From: Symbiodinium natans
Lineage: Eukaryota; Sar; Dinophyceae; Suessiales; Symbiodiniaceae
NCBI GenBank assembly: GCA_905221605.1
Contig: CAJNDS010001335.1
Coordinates: forward strand, 376,001-440,000
Length of the DNA stretch: 64,000 nt
Direction: 5' to 3'
How positions within the stretch are numbered: position 1 is the first letter of the stretch; every line of letters begins with the position of its first letter. Shown piece after piece: positions 58,401 to 64,000 of this stretch. A model generated the notes under the pieces. That model was not told where the DNA came from. It did no database searches and worked only from the letters and a program-made list of their open reading frames with translations. Made by a program: the position numbers and the translations under genes.

Positions 58401-60840
58401 AACCCAGAAACCCTGTAAGCCCTACAAACCCTATAACACATCGACCCTCTACCCTAAACCCTCATCCCTGAACCCTGAACCGCAGACCCTAAACCTTACC
58501 CTGACCCAGTCGGGGTGTTACACGCTGCTGGGGATCCAAAGCTGCAGCCACCCTTGCAATGGGTGGGATATGGGGGGCTTACGGAAACCCCCCAAACCTT
58601 CAAGCCCCAAATCCTTCTGCCGCCCCGAATATGGTCCCTTTACCTCCTTGAAAAGAGTTCTGAAGTAGGAGCCCCCGGGTTGGACAGGGTAAAGGGTATA
58701 TATGCACCAGCATAGGCGCACCCCCCCCCCCCCCCCCCCCTCCCCCCCCCCCCCCCCATGGTATCCCCCCCCCCCGTGGTGGGGTTTTGGGGTCCCCTCC
58801 CCCCCCTGTGGTTCATGGTCCGTGGTTCATGGGTTTGTGGTTTAGGGGTTTAGGGTTAGGCTGTAGAGTTCAGGATTTTCACTCTGGTCCATTGGTTCAT
58901 TGTGGGTTTAGAGTTTAATCAGGGTTCAAGGTTTGGGGCAATGGTAGGTTTACGGTTTCCCCTCTCCCCCCTGTGGTTCGTGCTGAGTTTACGCTTCAGG
59001 GTTCAGGGTTAAAGCGGCTAAGGTTTCGGGTTTACCCTTCTCCCTCCTGTGGTTCATTGGTGGGTTTAGGTTTTAGGGCTTAGGGTTCAGGGTGTGGGGT
59101 TCAGGCTGAGGTTTCTCTGTCCTCCCCCATGGTCCGTGGTGTTTTTAGGGTTAACAGGCAGGGTTTGGGGGGGGATGGGGGGGGGGGATACCATGGGGGG
59201 GGGGGTCGATTACGCGCAACGCGGGCGCATATAAGGGGTCGGCAGAATGACTAATTGTATTCCCTGATAGTCCCTTTAAATAACCCCCCCCAAACAGGTT
59301 CTAATTGTTAAGGCCCCTATGTGTATGATATAAGGGGTCCCCGTTAAGATGCAGCTTGCTCCAGGCAAAACGGCCTCGACGACCTGTCCCCAGGAATCGT
59401 GCTGCTGGGCTTTATTGAACTGCGTCTGGCGACGGGTGTGGGTTTCTGAGGCTTTTGGGGGGGGAGTCTATCACAGGGCTTCGGGAACTTAAACTAAGCT
59501 ACCATGTTTTTTCTTAAGGAATCTCTTTATTTCATTATTATTGTTTTTTGTTTTTTTTTTTTTTTTTTTTTTTTTTTTGGGGGGGGGGGGGGGGTGGGCG
59601 GGGGGGAGGGGAAGGAGGAGTTCTTTAAGATCCTGTAGCTAAGGTTTGTCCATATGATGGGTACCATTTACTAGCCCTTTTCTTGGAGCTTCATTTTGGA
59701 TTCCCAAACAGGAGTCCACAGGTACAGTAACGATTTTATATCAAGGGTACCTTTTTTTGGGCTTGCTTACTTTATGAGGGAACCCAGAACCAAAAAACAA
59801 AAAGTAAAGGGCACCACTGGGCTATCCAGCCTAACAAGCCAGCCCAGACCATAAAACCCTTACGAAAACCGAAAACCCAAACACCCAACTGTCCTAAAAG
59901 CCAAAAACTCCGAACTCCCAAAGCCCTGAACTCCCAAACCCCAAAAACCCTACATCCCGAAACCGCCAAAACCCTGAAACCCCCAAAATCCCAAAATCCT
60001 TCATGGCACTCATTAGCCAATTACGACTGTACTTACAAATGTACTTAGAACCATATTCGAGCACTTCAGGGGCTTGTACGTGGGTTATAAGTACAGTTAT
60101 GTAGGTGGTGAAAAAAGTACCATGGACCGGTAGCTCTGCAGTTCACGCTTCTTATCTCAATCGCTGTCAGCAAGCGAAGGGTTTTAGGGTTTACGGGTTT
60201 AAGGGTTTTGGGGTTCTAGGGCTTTAGGAGCTTTTAGGGTTTCAGGATTTCGGGATTTTGGTCATCTTCATGGAACCGATGTATAGCTTCGGAGGACTTT
60301 CTGCTCAGGGCTTCACCCACTCCCCTCCCCCTCTCTTCCGCGCGCCATCCAGGATAGCCGGAGCTGCTCTTTCTCCTTGCCGCGTTTCTGCGTCTGGTCT
60401 TCGTGGCACTTAGACGTCCCTCAGTGGTGGTACGTTTCAGATCCGCTGATGCGCATGCTCATGCAAATATGTGCATAGGAAGCCTTTATGTCATATTTGA
60501 ATACAAGAACTGGTCGAAAGCGCAAAAAGACACTTTCAAACTCCAGAAATCGGATTGGTTCAACGGTTGAATATTTAACTAAACAAAACACACAAAATAG
60601 ACCTCGGCTCTGTGGACTTCGAATGTTCAGAATATCTGCGGGGCCTTTGTTGCGAGATCTCGCCGTGTGGAAGAAGCCAAACCGGAACAAGGAGCACACA
60701 GGCAAGTCAAGCAAGCTTCTGCTACAGTACCAGAAGGTCTGTGGGGTCCCAAAACGCGGTAAGCCGTAAAACCTCAACCCCAAGACTTTATAAACACTGT
60801 TGAGGCTGATTCCATGGTCCCGGGAGGCATCGGCCGACAT
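45296..60840 (-). CDS. AIDA homologue (helical N-domain plus AIDA-type C2), gene span
   Basis: Gene-level entry; exons are listed separately. In animals AIDA is an axin-binding protein with an N-terminal helical bundle and a C-terminal membrane-binding C2 domain. The C2 core is unmistakable: [12 protein letters not shown] joins to [14 protein letters not shown], then [15 protein letters not shown], then [34 protein letters not shown] and [13 protein letters not shown]-stop, all in family order. The N-domain is represented by [40 protein letters not shown] and [18 protein letters not shown]. The assembled product is about 300 residues, close to the animal protein. The gene is minus strand, roughly 15.5 kb for about 0.9 kb of coding sequence. 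Its introns carry telomere-type arrays, MITEs and a 0.55 kb microsatellite. Gaps remain in the acidic linker and at one C2 junction (50156 to 49052). Biological role in a protist is unknown; membrane or ciliary association is only an inference from the family. Confidence 0.88.
45705..45737 (-). CDS. AIDA homologue, C2 domain exon 7 ([11 protein letters not shown])
   Basis: Only 33 nt. Acceptor CATCCCAG, GC donor (GCGACC). Split codons at both ends restore K and P, giving [21 protein letters not shown] in family register. Confidence 0.9.
45925..46482. repeat. Long composite microsatellite in an AIDA intron
   Basis: ACAGACAG grades into ACACAGAC, then ACACCGAC, (AC)n and (GA)n. About 555 bp in the intron between exons 6 and 7 of the C2 domain. 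Confidence 0.95.
46684..46724 (-). CDS. AIDA homologue, C2 domain exon 6 ([13 protein letters not shown])
   Basis: 41 nt, acceptor CTGAAG, GC donor (GCCGCT). It ends AA, completed to AAG by the next exon. The strand IV-x-E-x-Y-KPTD is diagnostic for AIDA. Confidence 0.93.
47175..47214 (-). CDS. AIDA homologue, C2 domain exon 5 ([13 protein letters not shown])
   Basis: 40 nt. Acceptor GTGGAG. The homology-preferred 3' end lies before GAGGAG, a GA donor. A shift by one codon would still leave a GA donor. Confidence 0.9.
47848..47910 (-). CDS. AIDA homologue, C2 domain exon 4 ([14 protein letters not shown])
   Basis: Acceptor CTTCCCAG; 63 nt; GC donor (GCAGGG). [11 protein letters not shown] is the family signature. 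The split AG-G codon at the 3' junction yields [10 protein letters not shown], matching the family exactly in length. Confidence 0.95.
48166..48267 (+). CDS. Plus-strand terminal exon-like ORF inside an AIDA intron
   Basis: A strong pyrimidine tract and TTGCAG (48150-48165) precede 33 open codons and TAG. The peptide includes [20 protein letters not shown]. It lies antisense in the AIDA intron between 48994 and 47910, in repeat-poor DNA. Family not recognised. It could be the 3' exon of a nested opposing gene, or chance. Confidence 0.4.
   Translation, partial: EAQEKAGRLNIKDARLGYQLQVHYLIEVTSDDT
48630..48725. mobile_element. MITE family D
   Basis: GGTACCCTTCTTGGTTCAAA then GGCTTACAAGGGAACC and CCCACTCCGGTTCCTAG. 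Confidence 0.6.
48994..49052 (-). CDS. AIDA homologue, C2 domain exon 3 ([16 protein letters not shown])
   Basis: TEAQVYLNV matches the E-D-T-Y-V-H-F-N-V strand of the C2 domain. It ends in phase 2 at a GC donor (GCGACC) and joins in frame to the next exon. The acceptor (CTCGAG) is less certain. Confidence 0.75.
49290..49385. mobile_element. MITE family D, partial
   Basis: AGGGCCTACTCTGGGTCCTGG right end, CGTTTTGGTTTAAAGGGG core. Confidence 0.55.
49467..49573. mobile_element. MITE family E
   Basis: TACTATTGCTTAAGAACCCC to TTTTTTAAGCAATTAGCAG. Confidence 0.83.
49805..49907. mobile_element. MITE family I, copy 2
   Basis: TTCATGGTTGGGATAGTAC to GTTACCCAACTATGACAAAG, same core. Confidence 0.87.
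50062..50137. mobile_element. MITE family E right end with T and G runs
   Basis: A T run then a G run then CTCTTAAGCAAACAGAAG. Confidence 0.55.
50156..50235 (-). CDS. AIDA homologue, C2 domain exon 2 ([14 protein letters not shown])
   Basis: Starts after GGAG. It holds the Ca-loop-like YIDP strand and reaches the SRDTPSR segment equivalent to the family's DTP. The 3' boundary is uncertain: the GC donor drawn here leaves phase 2, whereas the next exon appears to need phase 0. Confidence 0.88.
50571..50700 (-). repeat. CCCTAAA array next to AIDA C2 exon
   Basis: It ends five bases from the exon at 50705. The GC donor lies between them. Confidence 0.95.
50705..50765 (-). CDS. AIDA homologue, C2 domain exon 1 ([12 protein letters not shown])
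   Basis: Acceptor CTATCTGCAG, then one base plus 20 codons, ending CAG before a GC donor (GCCTGG). [10 protein letters not shown] is nearly invariant in AIDA C2 domains. The splice to 50235 gives LKDAQ-DYIDPF with no gap against the family, which fixes both sites. Confidence 0.93.
51150..51262. mobile_element. MITE family D
   Basis: GACCCAAGAGTATCCTAGGA to GCATACTCTGGGTCCCAG, TIR about 15 bp. Confidence 0.72.
51318..51445. repeat. G run then (TA)n
   Basis: A nearly pure G tract at 51319-51347 and TA repeats at 51395-51440, in an AIDA intron. Confidence 0.92.
51678..51765 (-). CDS. Exon-like in an AIDA intron
   Basis: [20 protein letters not shown] open. Not needed for the AIDA product; possibly DUF4116-like. 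Confidence 0.3.
51875..51970 (-). CDS. DUF4116-like fragment in an AIDA intron
   Basis: [20 protein letters not shown] then SLKKPHRL-stop. The DDPQL motif matches the repeat but it lies between AIDA exons. Confidence 0.35.
52470..52520. repeat. 51 bp direct duplication, copy 1
   Basis: Identical to 53631-53681 except one base (CATCGGGCC versus CATCGAGCC). Minus strand reads [11 protein letters not shown]. Confidence 0.92.
52617..52745. mobile_element. MITE family E, diverged
   Basis: TACTAATTATTGCTCAAGAG to TGGGGTTCATAAGGATTTAG. Confidence 0.65.
52911..53030. mobile_element. MITE family C, in AIDA intron
   Basis: CTTGGTAGCCAGCAACCATA to CACTGGGCTGCAAAG. Confidence 0.83.
53253..53317 (-). 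CDS. AIDA homologue, linker exon ([16 protein letters not shown])
   Basis: Acceptor TTCTAG, strong donor GTAAGT. It ends in phase 2 and is completed by the first base of the C2 exon at 50765. That in-frame fit supports membership. The internal ATG (53299) could instead be an alternative start. Confidence 0.6.
53405..53456 (-). CDS. AIDA homologue, linker exon ([12 protein letters not shown])
   Basis: Reads [17 protein letters not shown] to a GT donor (CAG followed by GTTTGA), phase 0. It joins in phase to the next exon. The 5' end is uncertain. Confidence 0.55.
53631..53681. repeat. 51 bp direct duplication, copy 2
   Basis: Second copy 1161 bp away; CCCTAAA repeats on both sides of this copy. 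Confidence 0.92.
53796..53862 (-). CDS. Exon-like, possible AIDA acidic/proline linker
   Basis: From acceptor TGCGCAG reads [20 protein letters not shown]. It might end early at a GC donor (GCAAGC, 53847). The composition is coding-like and it lies where the variable linker of AIDA should be. No family match. Confidence 0.4.
54047..54079 (-). CDS. AIDA homologue, exon [10 protein letters not shown]
   Basis: Acceptor CCGGTGCAG, GT donor (GTTGAC). P-D-V-x-P-V resembles the F-D-V-x-P-V that ends the AIDA N-domain. The phase to the following candidate exon does not fit, so a piece is missing or a boundary is wrong. Confidence 0.5.
54297..54394 (-). repeat. CCCTAAA array
   Basis: About 13 units, in an AIDA intron. 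Confidence 0.94.
54403..54466 (-). CDS. Exon-like, possible AIDA linker ([17 protein letters not shown])
   Basis: Open from a TAG acceptor. It lies between two AIDA exons and the KRFP could correspond to the family's K-E-F-P. The match is too short to be sure. Confidence 0.4.
55059..55130 (-). CDS. AIDA homologue, exon [18 protein letters not shown]
   Basis: Exactly 24 codons, phase 0 at both ends, acceptor GCCCCAG, GT donor (GTGGCT). Matches the F-x-L-x-DLKKLEPIL region of AIDA. Confidence 0.8.
55437..55553. mobile_element. Dispersed repeat J, copy 2
   Basis: CTTGGCTGCACTTAGGAGGG to AAAGCACCACAAAG. Plus-strand ORF 55359-55658 is a by-product. Confidence 0.75.
55872..55904 (-). CDS. AIDA homologue, exon [11 protein letters not shown]
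   Basis: Eleven codons preceded by a strong pyrimidine tract and GAG, followed by a GC donor (GCACGG). The I-A-x-CL motif of the AIDA N-domain is recognisable. It joins in frame to the next exon. Confidence 0.7.
56014..56134. mobile_element. MITE family A
   Basis: Both TIRs present (TTGGGACGCTCCCCC and its inverse GGAACATCCCAAC); central G run. Confidence 0.83.
56137..56246. mobile_element. MITE family D
   Basis: AAGTACCCTTTCAGG, TTGTAAGGGAACCTGAG and CTACTCTGGCTGGGTCCTAG. It directly abuts a family A copy. Confidence 0.68.
57282..57329 (-). CDS. AIDA homologue, helix exon [16 protein letters not shown]
   Basis: Sixteen codons between a pyrimidine-rich acceptor (CTCCGCGCAG) and a GC donor (CAG followed by GCCGGA). 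It corresponds to the E-Y-x-x-L-A-x-x-L helix of AIDA. A telomere-type array starts just beyond the donor. Confidence 0.75.
57350..57740 (+). repeat. Mixed TTTGGGG / TTTAGGG array
   Basis: About 50 units dominated by TTTGGGG, in an AIDA intron. Confidence 0.93.
58150..58345 (+). repeat. TTTAAGGG / TTTTAGGG variant array
   Basis: Eight-base units dominate, AIDA intron. Confidence 0.92.
58719..58790. repeat. C-rich tract
   Basis: Runs of C broken by CCATGGTA; a G-rich inverse (ACCATGGGGGG) lies at 59188-59203, a potential 450 bp inverted pair. Confidence 0.85.
59372..59425 (-). CDS. AIDA homologue, exon [16 protein letters not shown]
   Basis: Eighteen codons, acceptor CGCCAG, donor GTTTTG. 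The DSWGQ-V-VEA segment aligns without gaps to the most conserved part of the AIDA N-terminal domain. Confidence 0.85.
59545..59612. repeat. T run followed by G run
   Basis: About 28 T then about 15 G, as at 50080-50116. Confidence 0.93.
59716..59831. mobile_element. MITE family C, diverged, in AIDA intron
   Basis: AGGGTACCTTTTTTTGG core, AGGGCACCACTGGGCTA right end. Confidence 0.75.
60001..60128. mobile_element. MITE family B, diverged, in AIDA intron
   Basis: Internal ATTACGACTGTACTTA and GGGTTATAAGTACAGTTAT match the family; both ends are degraded. Confidence 0.75.
60346..60393 (-). CDS. AIDA homologue, exon with first helix
   Basis: Reads [10 protein letters not shown] before a GC donor (ATG followed by GCGCGC). 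Joining to the next exon gives WM-TQFNK, which matches the spacing of the family's W-G-A-S-F segment. The 5' boundary is uncertain; 60393 follows a CCAG. Confidence 0.6.
60796..60840 (-). CDS. AIDA homologue, candidate first exon with start codon
   Basis: Begins ATG (60840-60838) and reads [15 protein letters not shown] to a possible GT donor (GTTTAT). The frame stays open beyond, so the 3' boundary is uncertain. Chosen because it is the first Met exon upstream of the recognisable N-domain and the family also starts close to its first helix. Confidence 0.5.
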
Positions 60841-60999
60841 TAAGGGCAACGTGTTGGCGTTCTTCGAGCCGGCGTAACTTTAGATTGCCGGAGGATCCTC
60901 TAAGGAGCTGATAGCCATGAGCTACAGAAAAAACCCTAAACCCTAAACCCTAAACCCTAAACCCTGAACCCTAAACCCTAAACCCTAAACCCTAAAAAA

Positions 61000-61078
61000 C
61001 AATGGTCGGTCTCGGGTTCTTGAGGGAGGGCTTCAGAAGCTGAGCCAACACCAACACTTCGGGCAGGATCCCAAGAAT
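61000..61078 (-). CDS. DUF4116-like fragment upstream of AIDA
   Basis: PEVLVLAQLLKPSLKNPRPT, a first half-unit; telomere arrays on both sides. Confidence 0.4.
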
Positions 61079-61372
61079 TCGATTATTGGAGGCCCCAAAA
61101 CCGGCCCATAGGGTTTAGGGTTTAGGGTTTAGGGTTTAGGGTTTAGGGCTAGGGTTTAGAGGACAGCTGGCAGCATGCCGTGATACACTGAGCCCTAAAC
61201 CCTCAACTCCAAAACCCTAGCCTGCTTAGGGCTGTTCGAGGAAGACAGGGACGGCACTGGCATCCACTCACTCAGCACGTGGGCTATCGTTTGGGAAGCA
61301 AAGAAATACCTAAATCTTAAGCCAAATAAGGGCTTAGGGTTTGGCGTTTAGAGTTTAGGGTTTAGGGATAAC

Positions 61373-61438
61373 CACAATGTTCTTTTCAGCAAGCCCGATC
61401 TCCGACATTGCCATGATGCCACTGGCGACGCCTCCGCC
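61373..61438 (-). CDS. Exon GGGVASGIMAMSEIGLAEKN, family unknown
   Basis: Exactly 22 codons; acceptor GTGGCAG, GT donor (GTTATC), phase 0. Clearly coding-like; no family recognised. Confidence 0.5.
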
Positions 61439-61479
61439 CTGCCACACAGAACGACGTGGAGGCGGCAGGTTGGTTTGGG

Positions 61480-61632
61480 ATGTAGGGTGTAGGGTGTAGG
61501 GTGTAGGGTGTAGGGTGTAGGGTGTAGGGTGTAGGGTGTAGGGTGTAGGGTGTAGGGTGTAGGGTTTGGGGTTCAGGGTTTAGGGTTTAGGGTTTAGGGT
61601 TTAGGGTTTAGGGTTTAGGGTTCAGGGTTTCG
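61480..61632 (+). repeat. TGTAGGG array followed by TTTAGGG
   Basis: About 11 perfect TGTAGGG units switch abruptly to TTTAGGG. Confidence 0.95.
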
Positions 61633-61781
61633 GGCAGAGGAAAACGGTTTAGACTGCAACCCAGCCCGGCAACAAGGGAAAGCGCAGCAGTGCGAACCGG
61701 AGATCCCGATCAGCAATGCGCCTGGAGCGCTGCAAACAACTCGGCCCCAAAACAGAGGGACACACACGACGATGCTAGAAT

Positions 61782-61822
61782 GGAGCATATGCGAGCACTG
61801 CAAGCACACGTTCGGTGGGCGG
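61782..61822 (-). CDS. DUF4116-like fragment
   Basis: TERVLAVLAYAPF then stop; half-unit next to a long C/G run. Confidence 0.4.
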
Positions 61823-61910
61823 GGTCGTTTGCGCTCCTACTTCAAGTTGGGTCTCTTTCGGAGCCCCACCATACCCCCTCTGTGTCTGTGCCCCAAGCCC
61901 CCCTACGCCC

Positions 61911-61911
61911 C

Positions 61912-61946
<35 letters not shown>
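61911..61946. repeat. C tract
   Basis: About 35 C, source of proline- and glycine-rich false ORFs. Confidence 0.95.
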
Positions 61947-61948
<2 letters not shown>

Positions 61949-62011
61949 CCCTCCCCCCCATCGCTTTGGCTTCGCCCGGCGCTTTCCGCCCTCCCCCTGG
62001 TTTAGGGTTTC

Positions 62012-62058
62012 CTTGAGGCGGTGCAGCCCGAATCCCGCCAGAGCCAGCAAACCCTAGC
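62012..62058 (-). CDS. DUF4116-like fragment
   Basis: LLALAGFGLHRLKE, half-unit. Confidence 0.35.
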
Positions 62059-62309
62059 CCGCAAGCAGTACTCTTGCGAAACCTAAAACCCTGAATCCTT
62101 GAAGCCAATTGCATTTTCCTGGATGAGCTTCGTGTGGAAAGCTTATGATCACCTCAATAAGTGAGAACAGCAAGCAACGGGGTATCCTAGTGCGGTTCGG
62201 GCTAAGGGTCCGAATCCGTAAATTCTAAACCCTTAGCCCTGAACCACCCTAAACCCAAGACCCAACGTCCCCCCCTTAAACCCTAAACCCTAAACCCTAA
62301 ACCCTCAAC

Positions 62310-62385
62310 AAGTCGCCTCTTTGGCGGAAGCGAGCCGCGGGCAGAGACTCTTCGGAGCCGAAATGCAACGAAAGCTTGCGCCTTA
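62310..62385 (-). CDS. DUF4116-like degenerate fragment
   Basis: GASFRCISAPKSLCPRLASA. Confidence 0.3.
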
Positions 62386-62462
62386 TGTGTGGAGTCTCGT
62401 GTCCGAATAGGGCGTAGGGTTTAGGGTTTAGGGTTTAGGGTGTAGGGTTTAGGGTTCAGGGT

Positions 62463-62522
62463 TCAGGGTTCACTCTACAAGGCTGCTCTCGCAAGGCCAC
62501 AACCGCAGAAGCTCTAAGACCA
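62463..62522 (-). CDS. DUF4116-like fragment
   Basis: RSLVLELLRLWPCESSLVE then stop. Confidence 0.35.
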
Positions 62523-62643
62523 ACGACCGAAGATTTGGGGCAAAAGAAGTGAACCATACATCCCGATTCAGGGTTATGGTTTAGGGTTTAGGGTTTAGGG
62601 TTTAGGGTTTAGGGTTTAGGGTTTAGGGTTTAGGGTTTAGGGA

Positions 62644-62705
62644 CCATCAAGACGTACTGCCCCCATTGGCGATAGCAAGACACTTTAACAATTCACGCAG
62701 CCCCG
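62644..62705 (-). CDS. DUF4116-like fragment
   Basis: LRELLKCLAIANGGSTS then stop: L-R-x-x-x-x-x-L-A-I-A-N-G fits a unit junction. Confidence 0.42.
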
Positions 62706-63505
62706 TGTTTGAAAAGCAAATTTTTGGTGTGCCCCCCATAAAAACTACAGCCCACTACTAGGACATGCATGTATATACTTATACATATTATATGTTACAT
62801 TTGCATGCATACATACACATATATGTCGCACGTCTGTACAACTTTAAAAAAAGACATCAAACCCTAAACACCCGAAATATTCGCCCCATGACGAAAGGTT
62901 TTTGGAGTTGGGGGGTTAAGGAGATTAGGGGTTTACAGTGGGTTTTGGGGGATTCGGGGTTTCGGGGTTTAGGCCTTGGGGGTTTCGAGCGTTTGGGCGT
63001 TTTGGTGCTTCGGGGTGGACGGTCGCAGTGCGCCAAAAACAAAGTCTCAAACCAAAACCCCAAGCCCTAAAACCGCGTACCGCAAGACCCTAAATCCCAC
63101 AGCCCGGTTTGGGGTTTAGGGTTTAGGGTTTAGGGTTTAGGGTTTAGGGTTTAGGGTTTAGGGTTTAGAGTTTAGGGTTCGGGGTATAAGCTTGTGCGAC
63201 CCCAACCTAAACCCTAAACCCAATAAACCCTGTTGCTTTTGGGCTCTTCTAAAAGCCTTGAACCCTAAACCCTAAACCCTAAACCCTAAACACTAAAACC
63301 CTAAAACCCTAAACCCTAACCCTAAACCCTTATACTGGGCTTATAGGTTTAGGGTTGCGGGTTGCTAGGCTTTGGGGCCGTTGGGCTTCGAAGTCTGAAT
63401 TGTTGGGGTTTAGGGTTTAGGGTTGAGGGTTTCGGCTCATTAGGGTTTAGGGTTTAGGGTTTGGGGTTTCGGGCTATCAGTGACAGGGTTTACGGATTAG
63501 GGTTT

Positions 63506-63664
63506 AGGGTGAGGGCTTAGGGCTTAGGGCTTAGGGCTTAGGGCTTAGGGCTTAGGGCTTAGGGCTTAGGGCTTAGGGTTTAGGGTTTAGGGTTTAGGGT
63601 TTAGGGTTTAGGGTTTAGGGTTTAGGGTTTAGGGTTTAGGGTTTAGGGTTTAGGGTTTAGGGTT
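63506..63664 (+). repeat. GGGCTTA array followed by TTTAGGG
   Basis: Nine GGGCTTA units then about 13 TTTAGGG units with a sharp boundary. Confidence 0.95.
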
Positions 63665-63854
63665 TATACTACTGATATTGGCTGTAAGGATGAGATATGC
63701 AACGCTGGACCAGGGCATTAGGCTGAGGGCTGAGGCAGAAGTTCAGGGCTCGGGGTTTACGGTTTAGGGTTTCGGGTTCAGGGTTCAGGGCTTACTAAAC
63801 CCTAAACCCTAAACCCTAAACCCTAAACCCCTAAACCCTGAACCTGAACCCTAA

Positions 63855-63915
63855 ACCCTGCCGATAATTGTCGCCTGCATATGGACATGTATAGCCGCTT
63901 CCTCATTCTTGCAGC
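63855..63915 (-). CDS. DUF4116-like fragment
   Basis: NEEAAIHVHMQATIIGR open near the right edge. Confidence 0.3.
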
Positions 63916-64000
63916 TTAGTTGATCCCTGGACCCTCAATCCTAATTAATTCCCAAGCCCTGAAGCCTGAGGCTGAACCTACACCCTAACCCTAAACCCTA

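Larger units (their letters stand above)
1..64000. repeat. Interspersed telomere-type (TTTAGGG)n / (CCCTAAA)n arrays
   Basis: More than 100 arrays from 2 to about 29 units occur in both orientations, with single-base variant units (TTTGGGG, TTCAGGG, TTTCGGG, TGTAGGG, TTTAAGGG). They occupy introns and intergenic DNA and never a convincing exon. Mixed orientation and interposed genes show this is not a chromosome end. The longest arrays have their own entries. Confidence 0.97.

Noticed and set aside
60421-60840. 142-residue minus ORF as a single-exon gene
   Set aside because: No domain; only its first 15 codons fit as the AIDA start exon.
61690-62114. Proline- or glycine-rich ORFs on both strands
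   Set aside because: Caused by the C tract at 61911-61946; only the short DUF4116-like parts were kept.
1-64000. True chromosome terminus made of TTTAGGG
   Set aside because: Arrays are short, mixed in orientation, and separated by genes and MITEs over the whole window.
1-64000. Plant, green algal or Eimeria origin (all can carry TTTAGGG/AAACCCT repeats)
   Set aside because: GC and GA donors forced by the AIDA reading frame and the many DUF4116 exons point to a dinoflagellate. The CAG-repeat-rich coding typical of Eimeria is absent.

Overview
The window reads as nuclear DNA of a dinoflagellate, most like the Symbiodiniaceae/Suessiales. It is saturated with short arrays of the TTTAGGG telomere-type heptamer in both orientations. 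Long ORFs are absent. Real protein-coding sequence appears as very short exons (about 30-90 nt) on the minus strand, separated by introns of hundreds to thousands of bases. Where homology fixes the reading frame, the introns use GC, GT and occasionally GA donors with AG acceptors, which is a known dinoflagellate peculiarity. No rRNA, tRNA, CRISPR or prokaryotic operon structure was seen, and no spliced-leader relic was recognised. The longest nominal ORFs lie in microsatellites and minisatellites.

Layout, read on the minus strand from high to low coordinates. (1) 64.0-61.0 kb: a set of exon-like fragments, several resembling degenerate DUF4116 units, probably the 3' part of an upstream gene. 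(2) 60.84-45.30 kb: a homologue of AIDA (axin interactor, dorsalization-associated protein), with an N-terminal helical domain and a C-terminal AIDA-type C2 domain. It can be followed from a candidate start codon to a stop codon through about 18 exons. Many adjacent exons join in frame and reproduce the family sequence without gaps. (3) 44.6-25 kb: exon-like fragments, some DUF4116-like, many unassigned. (4) 24.6-1.2 kb: a long series of convincing DUF4116 repeat exons, all on the minus strand. Several are exact 25-28 codon units with clean splice boundaries. They look like one very large repeat protein gene or a tandem set of such genes.

The intronic DNA holds three layers: telomere-type arrays (many locally homogenised to a variant unit), at least ten families of short inverted-repeat (MITE-like) elements, and satellites or homopolymers. 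The layers are nested. Arrays interrupt MITE copies, one MITE sits inside another, and two arrays are flanked by direct repeats of 14 and 10 bp, as expected if telomeric DNA was inserted at staggered breaks. One of those two insertions duplicates a 3' splice acceptor. The main candidate for something undescribed is this system of telomere-repeat insertion into introns, at splice boundaries and inside transposon relics. All translations and joins were made by eye; no database search was run.
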